NCBI RefSeq assembly: GCF_001044235.1
Contig: NZ_JYNL01000001.1
Span: 62,991 to 126,990 of the forward strand
DNA: 64,000 nucleotides
Source of the DNA: Mycolicibacterium chlorophenolicum
GTDB taxonomy: Bacteria > Actinomycetota > Actinomycetes > Mycobacteriales > Mycobacteriaceae
Direction: 5' to 3'
Part shown: positions 1 to 8,752 of the stretch, in pieces
Numbering within the stretch: position 1 is the first letter of the stretch
Layout: each line of letters starts with the position of its first letter
Position numbers and translations under genes: made by a program
The notes under the pieces: generated by a model
The model's input: the letters and a program-made list of their open reading frames with translations, nothing else
Told to the model about the DNA's origin: nothing
Database searches by the model: none

Positions 1-290
1 ATCTGCAGCGTCCGCTCACCCGCCCACCCGGTGACCATCGCCTCGGTCTCCAGGCGTGCACCCGCATCGGTGGCCATCGCGGTGAGCCGCCGCGCGTACG
101 CCGGCCCGGAGACGAACCGCCGCAAATCGCGCAGGCCGTATCCGGGATGGTCACTGTGCCGGGGGATTCCGCCGGTCTCGGCCTCCCGCTCGAGCACCAG
201 CACCTCGCCGTCGACCTCCGGTGCCAGCGCCGCCGCGGCGGTCAGCCCGGACGGTCCGCCGCCGACGATCGCGACCGCGACGCGGTTCAT
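1..290 (-). CDS. NAD(P)/FAD-dependent oxidoreductase, N-terminal part (runs off the window)
   Basis: Only about 96 N-terminal residues are inside the window; the rest lies beyond its left edge. The protein opens with a Rossmann FAD-binding segment (VAIVGGGPSGLTAAAAL, about residues 6-22) followed by an acidic-ended strand (VLVLERE), as in pyridine nucleotide-disulphide type oxidoreductases. The ATG at 290-288 overlaps the TGA of the upstream dehydrogenase (ATGA), so it is the last visible gene of a minus-strand operon with a GlpA-like dehydrogenase, an FGGY kinase and an APC permease. Such small FAD proteins often pair with GlpA-like dehydrogenases carrying a BFD-type iron-sulfur domain; the role as electron acceptor here is inferred from context. 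Confidence 0.8.
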   Translation of the reverse strand, partial: MNRVAVAIVGGGPSGLTAAAALAPEVDGEVLVLEREAETGGIPRHSDHPGYGLRDLRRFVSGPAYARRLTAMATDAGARLETEAMVTGWAGERTLQ

Positions 291-1672
291 CGCGCCGTCC
301 CGGCGGCCAGCAGCTGCGCGGTGTGCGCGCCGCAGTAGAAGCCCTGGCACCGGCCGTTCATCACCCGGGTGCGCCGGCGCAGGCCGTCCAGGTCGGCGGG
401 CGGGATCGGCGAGGCGAACGCGTCGCGGATCTCGCCGGCGCTGACCCGTTCGCAGAAGCACACGATGCGGCCGTACTCCGGGTCGTCGGCGACGCGTTCG
501 GCATCCTGGTACGGCCGCACACCGACCTCGCCGATGTTCGGCATCCGCGGCGGCGGGGGCAGTCCGTCGCGTTCGGTGACGTCCACGCCGGCCTCGGCGA
601 GCAGTCCGGTGACGTACTCGGCCACCGCCATCCCCGAGGTCAGGCCCGTGGACCGGATGCCGCCGACCAGCAGATAGCGGGCGGCGGCGTCGACGTCGAT
701 CAGGTAGTCGTCGTGATCGCTGGCGGCGCGCAGCCCGGCGTAGGTCGCGGTGATCTCCTCGTCGAACAGGGCGGGCATCAATGCACGCCCCTTCGACACC
801 AGGAACTCGAAACCGCTCTCGGAGGTGCCGGTCGCGGTGCGGTCGGTCAGGTTCTCCGATGTCGGACCCACCATCACGTTGCCATAGATGGTCGGGCTGA
901 CCAGCACACCCTTGCCCCGCGACGACGGCACCGCCAGCACGATCACCGGCACCATCGGCCGGGCGAGCTTGTCGAACACCAGCAGCTCACCGCGCCGCGG
1001 TGTGACGGTGAAGCGCTGGTGGCCGAACTCGGCGTCGAGGAGGTCGGCGCCCAGGCCGGCCGCATTGATCACCCACCGGCCCCGCACGTCGCCGCGCGTG
1101 GTGTGCAGGGTGGTGTGCTCGGGTCCCACGGTCGCGCCGGTCACCCGGGCGCCGCGCAGCAGGATGGCGCCCCGGGCGACGGCGTCGGTGGCCAGCGCCA
1201 GGTTGGTGGTCCAGGTGCAGATGATCGACTCACCGGGCACGGTCAGTCCGGCCAGCGCGCCCGGCCCGAGATCGGGCACCCGGCGGTAGATCTCCTCGGT
1301 CTGCACCAGGCCGCAGTCGCGGTAGCCGTTGCGTTCGGCCTTGACCATCAGGCCGGGCAGCGCGTCGGCCTCCTCCTCGGTCCAGGCCACCAACATCGCG
1401 CCGGTGCGCTCGACCGGGATGCCGGTCTGCTCGGCGTACGCGCCGAGCAGGTCGTACCCGCGGGCCACCAGCCGGGACTCCAGCGTGTCCGGCGTGGCGT
1501 CGAAACCGGTGTGCAGCAGGGCGGTGTTGGCCTTGCTGGTGCCGTCACCCACGTCGTCGCGTGCCTCCACCAGCGTGACGGTCAGATGGGTGCCGGCCAG
1601 GGCCCGGGCGATCGCGCATCCGACGATCCCGGCCCCCACGACGACGACGTCGGCGGTGACGTCGGAACTCAT
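287..1672 (-). CDS. GlpA-like FAD-dependent dehydrogenase with C-terminal BFD-type [2Fe-2S] domain
   Basis: 461 residues. An N-terminal DAO-type FAD-binding motif (VVVVGAGIVGCAIARAL, about residues 9-25) heads a glycerol-3-phosphate dehydrogenase/D-amino acid oxidase fold. The last 80 residues hold a Fer2_BFD-like domain with a CFC pair and a second pair in GRCQGFYCG. This architecture is that of type-III GlpA proteins, which oxidise a phosphorylated polyol and pass electrons through the iron-sulfur domain. The start overlaps the kinase stop (ATGA at 1672-1669). The kinase next door suggests that the substrate is the kinase product, probably a polyol phosphate, but the true substrate cannot be read from sequence. 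Confidence 0.85.
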   Translation of the reverse strand: MSSDVTADVVVVGAGIVGCAIARALAGTHLTVTLVEARDDVGDGTSKANTALLHTGFDATPDTLESRLVARGYDLLGAYAEQTGIPVERTGAMLVAWTEEEADALPGLMVKAERNGYRDCGLVQTEEIYRRVPDLGPGALAGLTVPGESIICTWTTNLALATDAVARGAILLRGARVTGATVGPEHTTLHTTRGDVRGRWVINAAGLGADLLDAEFGHQRFTVTPRRGELLVFDKLARPMVPVIVLAVPSSRGKGVLVSPTIYGNVMVGPTSENLTDRTATGTSESGFEFLVSKGRALMPALFDEEITATYAGLRAASDHDDYLIDVDAAARYLLVGGIRSTGLTSGMAVAEYVTGLLAEAGVDVTERDGLPPPPRMPNIGEVGVRPYQDAERVADDPEYGRIVCFCERVSAGEIRDAFASPIPPADLDGLRRRTRVMNGRCQGFYCGAHTAQLLAAGTAR

Positions 1673-3090
1673 GGCGTGCTCTCCTCTACGGCGTGGCGCC
1701 AACGCGCCAGGAACTCGGCGGCCTGTTCGGCCGGCCATTCCGGGTGGTAGGTGTGGTGCGGCGCCCAGGTGCCGACCGCGTCCGCGACGGCCAGACCGGG
1801 TTCGACGGCGAGTCGGGCGCAGGCCGCGGCGCCGAGCGCGGTGGCGTGCGGGGACGGATAGACGTCGACGGGCATCCGGGCGAGGTCGGCCTGCGCCTGC
1901 ATCAGCGCCGCCGACCGGGTGAGGCCGCCGTCGACCCGCAGCCGGGTGAGCGGCCGCCCGAGGTCGGCGGACACCAGGTCGGTCAGCGCGGTCACCTGGG
2001 CGGCGATTCCCTCGAGCAGCGCGCGGACCAGGTGCCCCCGCTCGCTGGACAGGGTCATGCCGGTGAAGCTGGCGGTGGCTGCGGCGTTCCACCACGGCGC
2101 GGCCAGTCCGGCCAGCGCGGGCACGCAGAGCACGCCGTCGCTCGAGGGGGCGGCCACCGCGTCGACCTGGTCGGCGGCGGGCACCAGGCCGAGGTCGACG
2201 GCCCACCGGACGGCCGAGGCCGCGGTGTAGACCTGGCCGTCGACGCAGTAGGCCGTCTGGTCGCGCAGCCGCCAGGCCACCGATGTGGTGAGTCCCCACT
2301 GGGAGCGCACCGGCCTGTTGCCGAGCTGAGCCAGCAGGAACGCCCCGGTGCCGTACGTGCATTTCGCCGAGCCCGCCTCCAGGCAGCTCTCGGCGAGCAG
2401 CGCGGCCTGCTGGTCGACGATGAGTCCGCCCACGGGCAGCGTCGGCCCGAAAACGTCGGTTTGGCCGACGATCTGGTCGCAGGCCACGATCTCGGGCAGG
2501 GCCTCTCCGGACAGGCCGAACAGGGCGACGAGGTCTTCGTCCCACCCCGGGTCGTCGAGCGTCGTCAGCAAGGATCGGCTGGCGGTCGAGACGTCGGTGA
2601 CGAACGCGCCGCACAGCCGGTGCACCAGCCAGGTGTCGGTCGTCGTCACGACGCCGTCGCGGGTGAGGTTCGCCCGCAGCCAGGCCATCTTGGGCGCCGA
2701 GAAGTAGGGGTCCAGCACGAGCCCGGTCCGCTGGGCGACGTCGGCGGCGTGGTCGGCCAGCGGCGCGCACAGTGCCTCGGCGCGGCGGTCCTGCCAGACG
2801 ATCGCCGGGCTGAGCGCGCGCCCGCTGTCGCGGTCCCAGGCCAGCACGGTCTCGCCCTGGTTGGCCAGCGCCACGGCGAGCACGGGTACGCCCGCGTCGG
2901 CCAGCGCCCGCCGCCCCGCGGTGACGACGCTGTCGAACAGCGCGTCGGGGTCCTGCTCGACGCCGCCGCCGGGCAGGTACTGCGGGCGCAGGGCCACCTC
3001 GGCCAGAGCGCACACCCGGCCGCGGTCGTCGACGACGACCGCCTTGGTGCCCGAGGTGCCCTGGTCGATCGCCAGGATGTGTCCGGTCAC
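1669..3090 (-). CDS. FGGY-family carbohydrate kinase (glycerol kinase-like)
   Basis: 473 residues, close to the usual length of about 500 for the family. The N-terminus has the phosphate-1 motif AIDQGTSGTKAVVVD; a glycerol-kinase-like SPAIVWQDRR segment follows near residue 90; the C-terminal lobe has GTGAFLLAQLG and LRVDGGLTRSAALMQ, the ATP-binding elements of FGGY kinases. It should phosphorylate a polyol or sugar imported by the adjacent permease. The gene overlaps both neighbours by four bases, so translation is probably coupled. The partner is an APC permease rather than a GlpF channel, which argues against plain glycerol as the substrate. Confidence 0.88.
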   Translation of the reverse strand: MTGHILAIDQGTSGTKAVVVDDRGRVCALAEVALRPQYLPGGGVEQDPDALFDSVVTAGRRALADAGVPVLAVALANQGETVLAWDRDSGRALSPAIVWQDRRAEALCAPLADHAADVAQRTGLVLDPYFSAPKMAWLRANLTRDGVVTTTDTWLVHRLCGAFVTDVSTASRSLLTTLDDPGWDEDLVALFGLSGEALPEIVACDQIVGQTDVFGPTLPVGGLIVDQQAALLAESCLEAGSAKCTYGTGAFLLAQLGNRPVRSQWGLTTSVAWRLRDQTAYCVDGQVYTAASAVRWAVDLGLVPAADQVDAVAAPSSDGVLCVPALAGLAAPWWNAAATASFTGMTLSSERGHLVRALLEGIAAQVTALTDLVSADLGRPLTRLRVDGGLTRSAALMQAQADLARMPVDVYPSPHATALGAAACARLAVEPGLAVADAVGTWAPHHTYHPEWPAEQAAEFLARWRHAVEESTP

Positions 3091-4577
3091 TCCCGCAGCT
3101 CGGCGTCGATGGAAGCCATGGCGGGCATCGTCAGGCCGTCCCGGCCGCGCCGGATCAGCAGGTAGCCCAGGTAGGCGGCGCCGATGGCGACCATGACCAG
3201 CACGTAGGCCCAGGCCTGCTTGAAGGCGGCGTCACGGAACAGCGCCAGCTCGAAGGCCAGCCAGACGACCGCCACCACCAGGATCGGGATCTCCCACTTT
3301 CCGAGGTCGAACTTGCCGTTTACGGGAAGCGACGTGCGCTTGACCAAGTAGAGCACCACGGTCGAGGCGTACATCACTGCCGGGAGCAGTGTCGCGGCAC
3401 TGAACAGTGTGAACAGCGCGGTCTCCGAATGCGCGAAGATCGCCAGGATCAGCTGGGCCAGAGCGAGGTAGAGCAGCGTGGCCTTGAACGGGGTGTGGAA
3501 GCGCGGCGAGATCTGGCTCCACTGCTGCCAGCCCGGGAACCGTTCGTCGCGGGACATGGCCCACGTCAGCCGCACGCCGGTGATCATGATGACCAGCCCG
3601 CAGGCGAAGATCGCGAGCACCACCATCAGCAACAGCAGTGTGGCCACCACCGATCCGAGCGTCGTGTTGATCACGTCCGCGATCGGGGTGCCCGACTCGG
3701 CCAGCGCGACGGGATCCCCGGCGGCCAGCGTCACCGCGATCAGGAACACGAAGCCCAGCACGCCCGAGGCGAGCACCGCGTTGCACATCGCGCGCGGCAC
3801 CACCCGCTCCGGGTCGTGGGTCTCCTCGGCCAGGTTGGCCGCGGATTCGAAGCCGACGATCGTGAACGCGCCGAGCAGGAAGCCGAGCATCCACGGCCCG
3901 GCCGACGTCCAGTCCCCGAAGCTCCAGAACCCCTCGGCGGGCACGGCGCCCTTGCTGAACAGGTTCGAGATGTCCATGTCGCCGCGCACCGCGGCGACGA
4001 CGAGCAGCAGCACGGTCAGCAGCGCCATACCCACGAGCTCGAGGGTGACCAGGCTGTTGTTGACCCGCTCGGCCCACGGCGTCGAGAACCCCACCAGCAG
4101 CGCCTGGATGACCAGCACGGCGGCCGTCATCACCCACGCGATCGTCGCGGTGCTCTCGTAGTCGAGCAGCACGGGCAGGATCGTCGAGGCGATCGTGTAG
4201 TCGACCGCCACGACGACGATCGCCAGGAACGTGAACGAGATCCACCCGATGATCCAGCCCAGGATCGGGTTCGCCAGCCGCGACATCCACTGGTAGTGGT
4301 AGCCGGTGACCGGGATCCGGGAGGCCAGCGCGCCGAGCACGAACGCCACCGCCAGCTGCCCGACCACCGCGATGGGCCACGTCCAGATCCCGACCGGCCC
4401 GGAGCTGTTGAGCACCGCCCCGTAGGTGGTGAAGATGCCCGTGGCGATCGAGACGAACGCGAACGCGACCGCGAACGACGCGAACCGGCCGGTTCTGCGT
4501 TCCAGCGACTGCGCATAGCCGAACTGGGCGAGCTCTGCCGAATCGCGGGAATCGCTGCGCGGCGACGGATCGGGCAC
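3087..4577 (-). CDS. APC-superfamily permease
   Basis: 496 residues with about twelve hydrophobic segments, typical of amino acid-polyamine-organocation transporters. TM1 (FASFAVAFAFVSIATGIF) and the glycine-rich unwound region fit the LeuT-like fold, and EESANLAEETHDP-like loops occur as in amino acid or amine permeases. The start is GTG at 4577-4575, preceded by AGGAGG four bases away. It is the first gene of the operon with the FGGY kinase and two oxidoreductases. The substrate is unknown; amines, amino alcohols and amino acids are usual for the family. Confidence 0.87.
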   Translation of the reverse strand: MPDPSPRSDSRDSAELAQFGYAQSLERRTGRFASFAVAFAFVSIATGIFTTYGAVLNSSGPVGIWTWPIAVVGQLAVAFVLGALASRIPVTGYHYQWMSRLANPILGWIIGWISFTFLAIVVVAVDYTIASTILPVLLDYESTATIAWVMTAAVLVIQALLVGFSTPWAERVNNSLVTLELVGMALLTVLLLVVAAVRGDMDISNLFSKGAVPAEGFWSFGDWTSAGPWMLGFLLGAFTIVGFESAANLAEETHDPERVVPRAMCNAVLASGVLGFVFLIAVTLAAGDPVALAESGTPIADVINTTLGSVVATLLLLMVVLAIFACGLVIMITGVRLTWAMSRDERFPGWQQWSQISPRFHTPFKATLLYLALAQLILAIFAHSETALFTLFSAATLLPAVMYASTVVLYLVKRTSLPVNGKFDLGKWEIPILVVAVVWLAFELALFRDAAFKQAWAYVLVMVAIGAAYLGYLLIRRGRDGLTMPAMASIDAELRE

Positions 4578-4592
4578 GGGGCCTCCTGGAGT

Positions 4593-4617
4593 TGGTATAG
4601 ACCATGTGGTTGAACCA
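4593..4617. promoter_or_regulatory. GntR/HutC-type operator, two adjacent sites
   Basis: TGGTATAGACCA (4593-4604) is an inverted repeat that differs by one base from the core of the Streptomyces DasR site (TGGTCTAGACCA). TGGTTGAACCA (4607-4617) lies two bases further on with the same TGGT/ACCA arms. Both sit 16-40 bases upstream of the permease start in the intergenic space shared with the divergent HutC-type regulator gene. The regulator at 4718 is the obvious candidate protein. Confidence 0.65.
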
Positions 4618-4717
4618 AAGTATCGGGGTGCGGGCCGGGCCCGTCAACGCCACGCGGGCATCTTTTACCTGGCCGTCATGCACGCCTGCGGTCCGTCCGC
4701 GCGACTACGCTGCTGGG

Positions 4718-5446
4718 ATGGCTTCGGGCACGCCGCTCTACATGTCGATCGCCGCGGACGTCCGCGACCGGATCGCCACCGAGCAGTTGGGCCCGCACAC
4801 GCTGTTGCCGTCGGAGCGTGAGCTCGCCGAACAGCACGGCGTCAGCCGGATGACCGCGCGGCAGGCGCTGTCCCTGTTGGAGAGCGAAGGTGCGGTGTAC
4901 CGCAAGCCGCCGCGCGGCACGTTCGTCGCCGAGCCGCGGGTCCGCTTCCACGTCGGCAGCTTCTCCGAGGAGGTCGCCCGGATGGGCCGACGGCCGGCCG
5001 CCAAGCTGCTGTGGGCCGAGCATCAGATCGCCAAGCCCGCCGTCCGCCGCGCGCTGGACCTGCCCGAGGGTGCTGCCGTGCACGTCTTCCACCGGCTTCG
5101 CAGCGTCGACGACGTGCCGTTCGCGCTGGAGACCACGTTTTTGCCGGCCGAGCTGACCCCCGGGATCCTCACCGAGCCCGACGACGGATCGCTGTGGGCG
5201 CTGCTGCGTTCGCGCTACGGCATCGAGCTGGCCCGGTCCACAGCCGTGCTGGAGTCGATCGTGCTCGACGACGCGTCGAGTGTGCAGTTGGGCGTGCGCG
5301 CCGGGTCGGCCGGCACCCTGCTCACGCGCAGTACCCGCGACGTGCAGGGCCGGTGCGTGGAGTACGCGCGCGACGTCTACCGGGCCGACCGGGCGGCGTT
5401 CGAGGTCTCGGAGGATCTGGGCGCGGTCCGGCTGTCCTCGGTCTGA
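4718..5446 (+). CDS. GntR-family regulator, HutC subfamily (UTRA domain)
   Basis: 242 residues. Residues 6-72 form a GntR winged helix ([29 protein letters not shown]), residues about 90-235 a UTRA effector domain. It is divergent from the permease-kinase-dehydrogenase operon and probably represses it, acting on the TGGT/ACCA repeats at 4593-4617. The ATG at 4718 follows a TACGCT hexamer (4706-4711) by exactly six bases, so the mRNA is likely leaderless and upstream in-frame ATGs would lie outside the transcript. The ligand is presumably a phosphorylated or imported substrate of the operon (inference). Confidence 0.88.
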   Translation: MASGTPLYMSIAADVRDRIATEQLGPHTLLPSERELAEQHGVSRMTARQALSLLESEGAVYRKPPRGTFVAEPRVRFHVGSFSEEVARMGRRPAAKLLWAEHQIAKPAVRRALDLPEGAAVHVFHRLRSVDDVPFALETTFLPAELTPGILTEPDDGSLWALLRSRYGIELARSTAVLESIVLDDASSVQLGVRAGSAGTLLTRSTRDVQGRCVEYARDVYRADRAAFEVSEDLGAVRLSSV

Positions 5447-5489
5447 GCGCACCCGCGGGCTCGTTTTCGGTCCCGTAAGCTCGCTATTC

Positions 5490-6122
5490 GTGCAGTCGCG
5501 ACGGCGTCTCGGGGTGATGGGCGGGACCTTCGACCCCATCCACAACGGGCACCTGGTCGCGGCCAGCGAGGTGGCGGACCTGTTCGACCTCGACGAGGTG
5601 GTGTTCGTCCCGACCGGGCAGCCGTGGCAGAAGCGCAGCCGGCCGGTGACGGCCGCCGAGGACCGCTACCTGATGACCGTCATCGCCACCGCCTCCAATC
5701 CCCGCTTCTCGGTCAGCCGCGTCGACATCGACCGCGGCGGGGCCACCTACACCAAGGACACGCTGCGGGACCTGCGGACGCTCAATCCCGATGCCGATCT
5801 GTACTTCATCACCGGCGCGGACGCGCTGGCGTCGATCCTGTCGTGGCAGAACTGGGAGGAGATGTTCTCCATCGCGCGCTTCGTCGGGGTCAGCAGGCCC
5901 GGCTACGAGCTCGACGGCAAGCACATCTCCGCCGCCATGGCCGAGCTGCCCGCCGACGCGCTGCACCTGGTGGAAGTGCCCGCGCTGGCCATCTCGTCCA
6001 CCGACTGCCGCGAGCGCGCCGAGTCGTCGCGCCCGATCTGGTATCTGGTGCCCGACGGCGTCGTGCAGTACGTCTCGAAGAGAAACCTCTATCACCGCCC
6101 CACCGAAGGAGACCGCCCCTGA
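5490..6122 (+). CDS. nadD: Nicotinate-nucleotide adenylyltransferase NadD
   Basis: 210 residues. It adenylates nicotinate mononucleotide to NaAD in NAD synthesis. The nucleotidyltransferase signature [15 protein letters not shown] sits at the N-terminus, followed by [12 protein letters not shown] and the C-terminal ISSTDCRER helix motif. It matches the mycobacterial enzyme (Rv2421c) closely in length and motifs. GTG at 5490 is chosen from homologue length; TAAGCT (5476-5481) eight bases before it could be the -10 element of a leaderless or near-leaderless transcript. An internal ATG at 5517 is the alternative start but would cut the first strand. It overlaps rsfS. Confidence 0.95.
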   Translation: MQSRRRLGVMGGTFDPIHNGHLVAASEVADLFDLDEVVFVPTGQPWQKRSRPVTAAEDRYLMTVIATASNPRFSVSRVDIDRGGATYTKDTLRDLRTLNPDADLYFITGADALASILSWQNWEEMFSIARFVGVSRPGYELDGKHISAAMAELPADALHLVEVPALAISSTDCRERAESSRPIWYLVPDGVVQYVSKRNLYHRPTEGDRP

Positions 6123-6499
6123 CCGCCACAGCAGAAGCCATCCGTATGGCCGAGGTCGCCGCGCGCGCGGCCGCGGCCAAGCTGGCCGACGACGTCGTCG
6201 TCATCGACGTGTCCGACCAGCTCGTCATCACCGACTGCTTCGTCATCGCCTCGGCGTCCAACGAACGCCAGGTCAACGCGATCGTCGACGAGGTCGAAGA
6301 GAAGATGCGCCGGGCCGGGTACAAGCCGGCGCGGCGTGAGGGCACCCGCGAAGGCCGGTGGACCCTCCTGGACTACGTCGACGTGGTGGTGCACATCCAG
6401 CATCAGGACGAGCGCAATTTCTACGCCCTGGACCGGTTGTGGCGCGACTGCCCGCTGGTGCCCGTCGATCTGGACGGCGCGGCCGAGGACGGCCTGTGA
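6119..6499 (+). CDS. rsfS: Ribosomal silencing factor RsfS
   Basis: About 126 residues. It binds L14 of the large ribosomal subunit and blocks subunit joining in starvation. The conserved core is clear: [35 protein letters not shown] and [20 protein letters not shown]. The reading frame has no ATG/GTG/TTG at the expected start; AAGGAG (6106-6111) is followed after seven bases by CTG at 6119, overlapping the nadD TGA, so CTG is the likely initiation codon. The next candidate, ATG 6146, has no Shine-Dalgarno sequence and would lose nine conserved residues. The gene is translationally coupled to nadD and gpgP. Confidence 0.92.
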   Translation: MTATAEAIRMAEVAARAAAAKLADDVVVIDVSDQLVITDCFVIASASNERQVNAIVDEVEEKMRRAGYKPARREGTREGRWTLLDYVDVVVHIQHQDERNFYALDRLWRDCPLVPVDLDGAAEDGL

Positions 6500-7173
6500 C
6501 GATCCGCAGGCTGGTGATGCTGCGGCACGGCCAGACCGAGTTCAACGCCGGCAGCCGGATGCAGGGTCAGCTGGACACCGAGCTCTCCGATCTGGGTCGT
6601 GAGCAGGCCGTGGCCGCCGCCGAGGTACTCGCCAAACGGCAACCGCTGCTGATCATCTCGTCGGATCTGCGGCGTGCGCTGGACACCGCGGTCGCCCTCG
6701 GTGACCGCTGTGGTCAACCGGTGAACATCGACGCCCGGCTGCGTGAGACACATCTCGGGGACTGGCAGGGGATGACGCACCTGGAGGTCGACGACGTCGC
6801 CCCCGGCGCCCGGTTGGCCTGGCGGGAGGACGCGCGCTGGGCCCCGCACGGCGGCGAGAGCCGGGTCGACGTCGCCGACCGCAGCCTGCCGCTGGTGCGC
6901 GAACTCGTCGCCGGTCAACCGGAGTGGGGCGTCGAGGATCCGGATCGACCGGTCGTGCTGGTGGCGCACGGCGGCCTCATCGCGGCGCTGACCGCGGCGC
7001 TGCTGCACCTGCCGGTCGACAACTGGCCCGTGCTGGGCGGCATGGGCAACGCGAGCTGGGTGCAGCTGGCCGGGCACACCCGTGCCGGCGGGGTGGCCGG
7101 CCAGTTCGACGACATCCGCTGGCGCCTCGACGTGTGGAACGCCTCGGCGCAGGTCGCCAACGATGTCCTCTGA
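6496..7173 (+). CDS. gpgP: Glucosyl-3-phosphoglycerate phosphatase (histidine phosphatase)
   Basis: 225 residues of the phosphoglycerate-mutase-like fold. The catalytic RHG triad lies in [14 protein letters not shown] near the N-terminus, with a second histidine in [13 protein letters not shown] near residue 155 and the glutamate in [10 protein letters not shown]. The Rv2419c orthologue dephosphorylates glucosyl-3-phosphoglycerate in methylglucose lipopolysaccharide (MGLP) synthesis. The GTG start (6496) overlaps the rsfS stop, and the octT orthologue of the same pathway follows directly, supporting the assignment. Confidence 0.9.
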   Translation: MTIRRLVMLRHGQTEFNAGSRMQGQLDTELSDLGREQAVAAAEVLAKRQPLLIISSDLRRALDTAVALGDRCGQPVNIDARLRETHLGDWQGMTHLEVDDVAPGARLAWREDARWAPHGGESRVDVADRSLPLVRELVAGQPEWGVEDPDRPVVLVAHGGLIAALTAALLHLPVDNWPVLGGMGNASWVQLAGHTRAGGVAGQFDDIRWRLDVWNASAQVANDVL

Positions 7174-7909
7174 GGCGGACTCCGGCCGCAGAACCCTGCT
7201 GATCTTCTGCGATTCGCTGTCCTACTACGGTCCGACCGGTGGGCTGCCCGCCGACGATCCGCGTATCTGGCCGAACATCGTTGCCGAACACCTGGATTGG
7301 GACGTCGAGCTGATCGGCCGGATCGGCTGGACCAGCCGCGACGTGTGGTGGGCGGCCACGCAGGACCCGCGGTCGTGGGCGGCGCTGCCACGCGCCGGAG
7401 CGGTGATCTTCGCGACTTCGGGGATGGACTCGCTGCCCTCGCCACTGCCGACGGCGCTGAGGGAACTGATCCGGTACGTGCGGCCGCCGTGGGTGCGGCG
7501 CTGGGTGCGCGACGGCTACGCCTGGGCGCAACCCCGGCTCTCGCCGATCGCCCGCGCCGCGCTACCCCCGCATCTGACGGTCGAGTACCTCGAGATGACC
7601 AGGGCGGCCATCGATTTCAACCGGCCCGGGATTCCCGTCGTGGCGTCTTTGCCCTCGGTGCACATCGCCGCGACCTACGGCAAGGCCCACCACGGCAGGG
7701 CCGGCACCGTCGCGGCCCTCACCCGCTGGGCCGGCGAGCACGACGTGCCGCTCGTGGACCTCAAGGCCGCGGTCGCCGAACACGTGCTGAGCGGGCGCGG
7801 GAACCCCGACGGCATCCACTGGAACTTCGAGGCCCACGAGGCGGTCGCCGGGCTGATGATCAAGGCTCTCGCCGAAGCCGGTGTGTCCGTGTCGGATTCG
7901 CGGAGCTGA
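7163..7909 (+). CDS. octT: SGNH-hydrolase-fold octanoyltransferase of MGLP synthesis
   Basis: 248 residues. It has an SGNH/GDSL-type nucleophile block ([16 protein letters not shown], serine near residue 19) and a C-terminal catalytic Asp-x-x-His (NPDGIHWNF). It is the counterpart of Rv2418c, shown to octanoylate diglucosylglycerate early in MGLP synthesis. The ATG at 7163 lies inside the gpgP 3' end (11-base overlap), so the two MGLP genes are coupled. No signal peptide is seen, in keeping with a cytosolic acyltransferase. Confidence 0.85.
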   Translation: MSSEADSGRRTLLIFCDSLSYYGPTGGLPADDPRIWPNIVAEHLDWDVELIGRIGWTSRDVWWAATQDPRSWAALPRAGAVIFATSGMDSLPSPLPTALRELIRYVRPPWVRRWVRDGYAWAQPRLSPIARAALPPHLTVEYLEMTRAAIDFNRPGIPVVASLPSVHIAATYGKAHHGRAGTVAALTRWAGEHDVPLVDLKAAVAEHVLSGRGNPDGIHWNFEAHEAVAGLMIKALAEAGVSVSDSRS

Positions 7910-7910
7910 C

Positions 7911-8750
7911 GTGCCGGTGGTGGTGGTCAGCGACTCGTCGTCGCGGCTGGGCACCGATGACGAGAAGCGCTGGAACATCCGCGAGGTGCCGTTGCACGTC
8001 CTCGTCGACGGCGACGATCTGCGCGACGGCGTCGACGAGATCCCCTACGACATCCAGGACCGAGCCAAGGTGACCACGGCGGGGGCCAGCCCGGTCGACC
8101 TGGAGGAGACGTACCGGCAGGCGCTGGCCGACAGCGGCGGCGACGGCGTGGTCGCGGTGCATCTGTCGGCCGCGCTGTCGAGCACCTACAGTGCGGCGGT
8201 CACGGCCGCGCGAGAGTTCGGATCGTCGGTGCGCGTGGTGAACTCGCGCTCGGCGGCGATGGGCGTCGGGTTCATCGCCGGCGAGGCGGCCCGCTGCGCG
8301 GCCGCGGGCGGGGACGTCGACGCCGTGGAGGCGGCCGCCCGCGCCGCCCGGGCGCGCTCGCACGTGTTCCTCGTCGTGCACCGGCTGGACAATCTGCGCC
8401 GCAGCGGGCGTATCGGCACCGCATCGTCGTGGCTGGGCACCGCACTGTCGCTCAAACCGCTGCTGCGCCTGGATGTCGACGGCCGGTTGGTGCTCGATCA
8501 GCGCATCCGCACCGTGAGCAAGGCACACGCCGCGCTGGTGGACCGGGTGGTCGATGTCGTGGGTGAGGCGCCTGCCGACCTGGTGGTGCACCACGTCGAC
8601 AACCACGACGCCGCCGACGAGCTGGGAGCCGCACTGACACAACGGCTTCCGCAGTTGACCTCGCTGACCGTCGCCGACATGGGTCCGGTGCTGTCGGTCC
8701 ACGTGGGTTCCGGAGCGGTCGGGGTGGCCGTGCAGGTCGCCGCGCGCTGA
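7911..8750 (+). CDS. DegV-family fatty-acid-binding protein
   Basis: 279 residues. It opens with VVVSDSSSRL, keeps the DegV lipid-binding pattern TTAGASPVDLEETY, HLSAALSSTYSAA and VHRLDNLRRSGRIG, and fits Rv2417c in position. DegV proteins bind a fatty acid between two alpha/beta domains; in Firmicutes they serve a fatty acid kinase. The exact mycobacterial role is unknown. The GTG at 7911 follows the octT stop by one base, so it is the last gene of the nadD operon. Its 3' end faces the minus-strand gene ending at 8753. Confidence 0.9.
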   Translation: MPVVVVSDSSSRLGTDDEKRWNIREVPLHVLVDGDDLRDGVDEIPYDIQDRAKVTTAGASPVDLEETYRQALADSGGDGVVAVHLSAALSSTYSAAVTAAREFGSSVRVVNSRSAAMGVGFIAGEAARCAAAGGDVDAVEAAARAARARSHVFLVVHRLDNLRRSGRIGTASSWLGTALSLKPLLRLDVDGRLVLDQRIRTVSKAHAALVDRVVDVVGEAPADLVVHHVDNHDAADELGAALTQRLPQLTSLTVADMGPVLSVHVGSGAVGVAVQVAAR

Positions 8751-8752
8751 GG

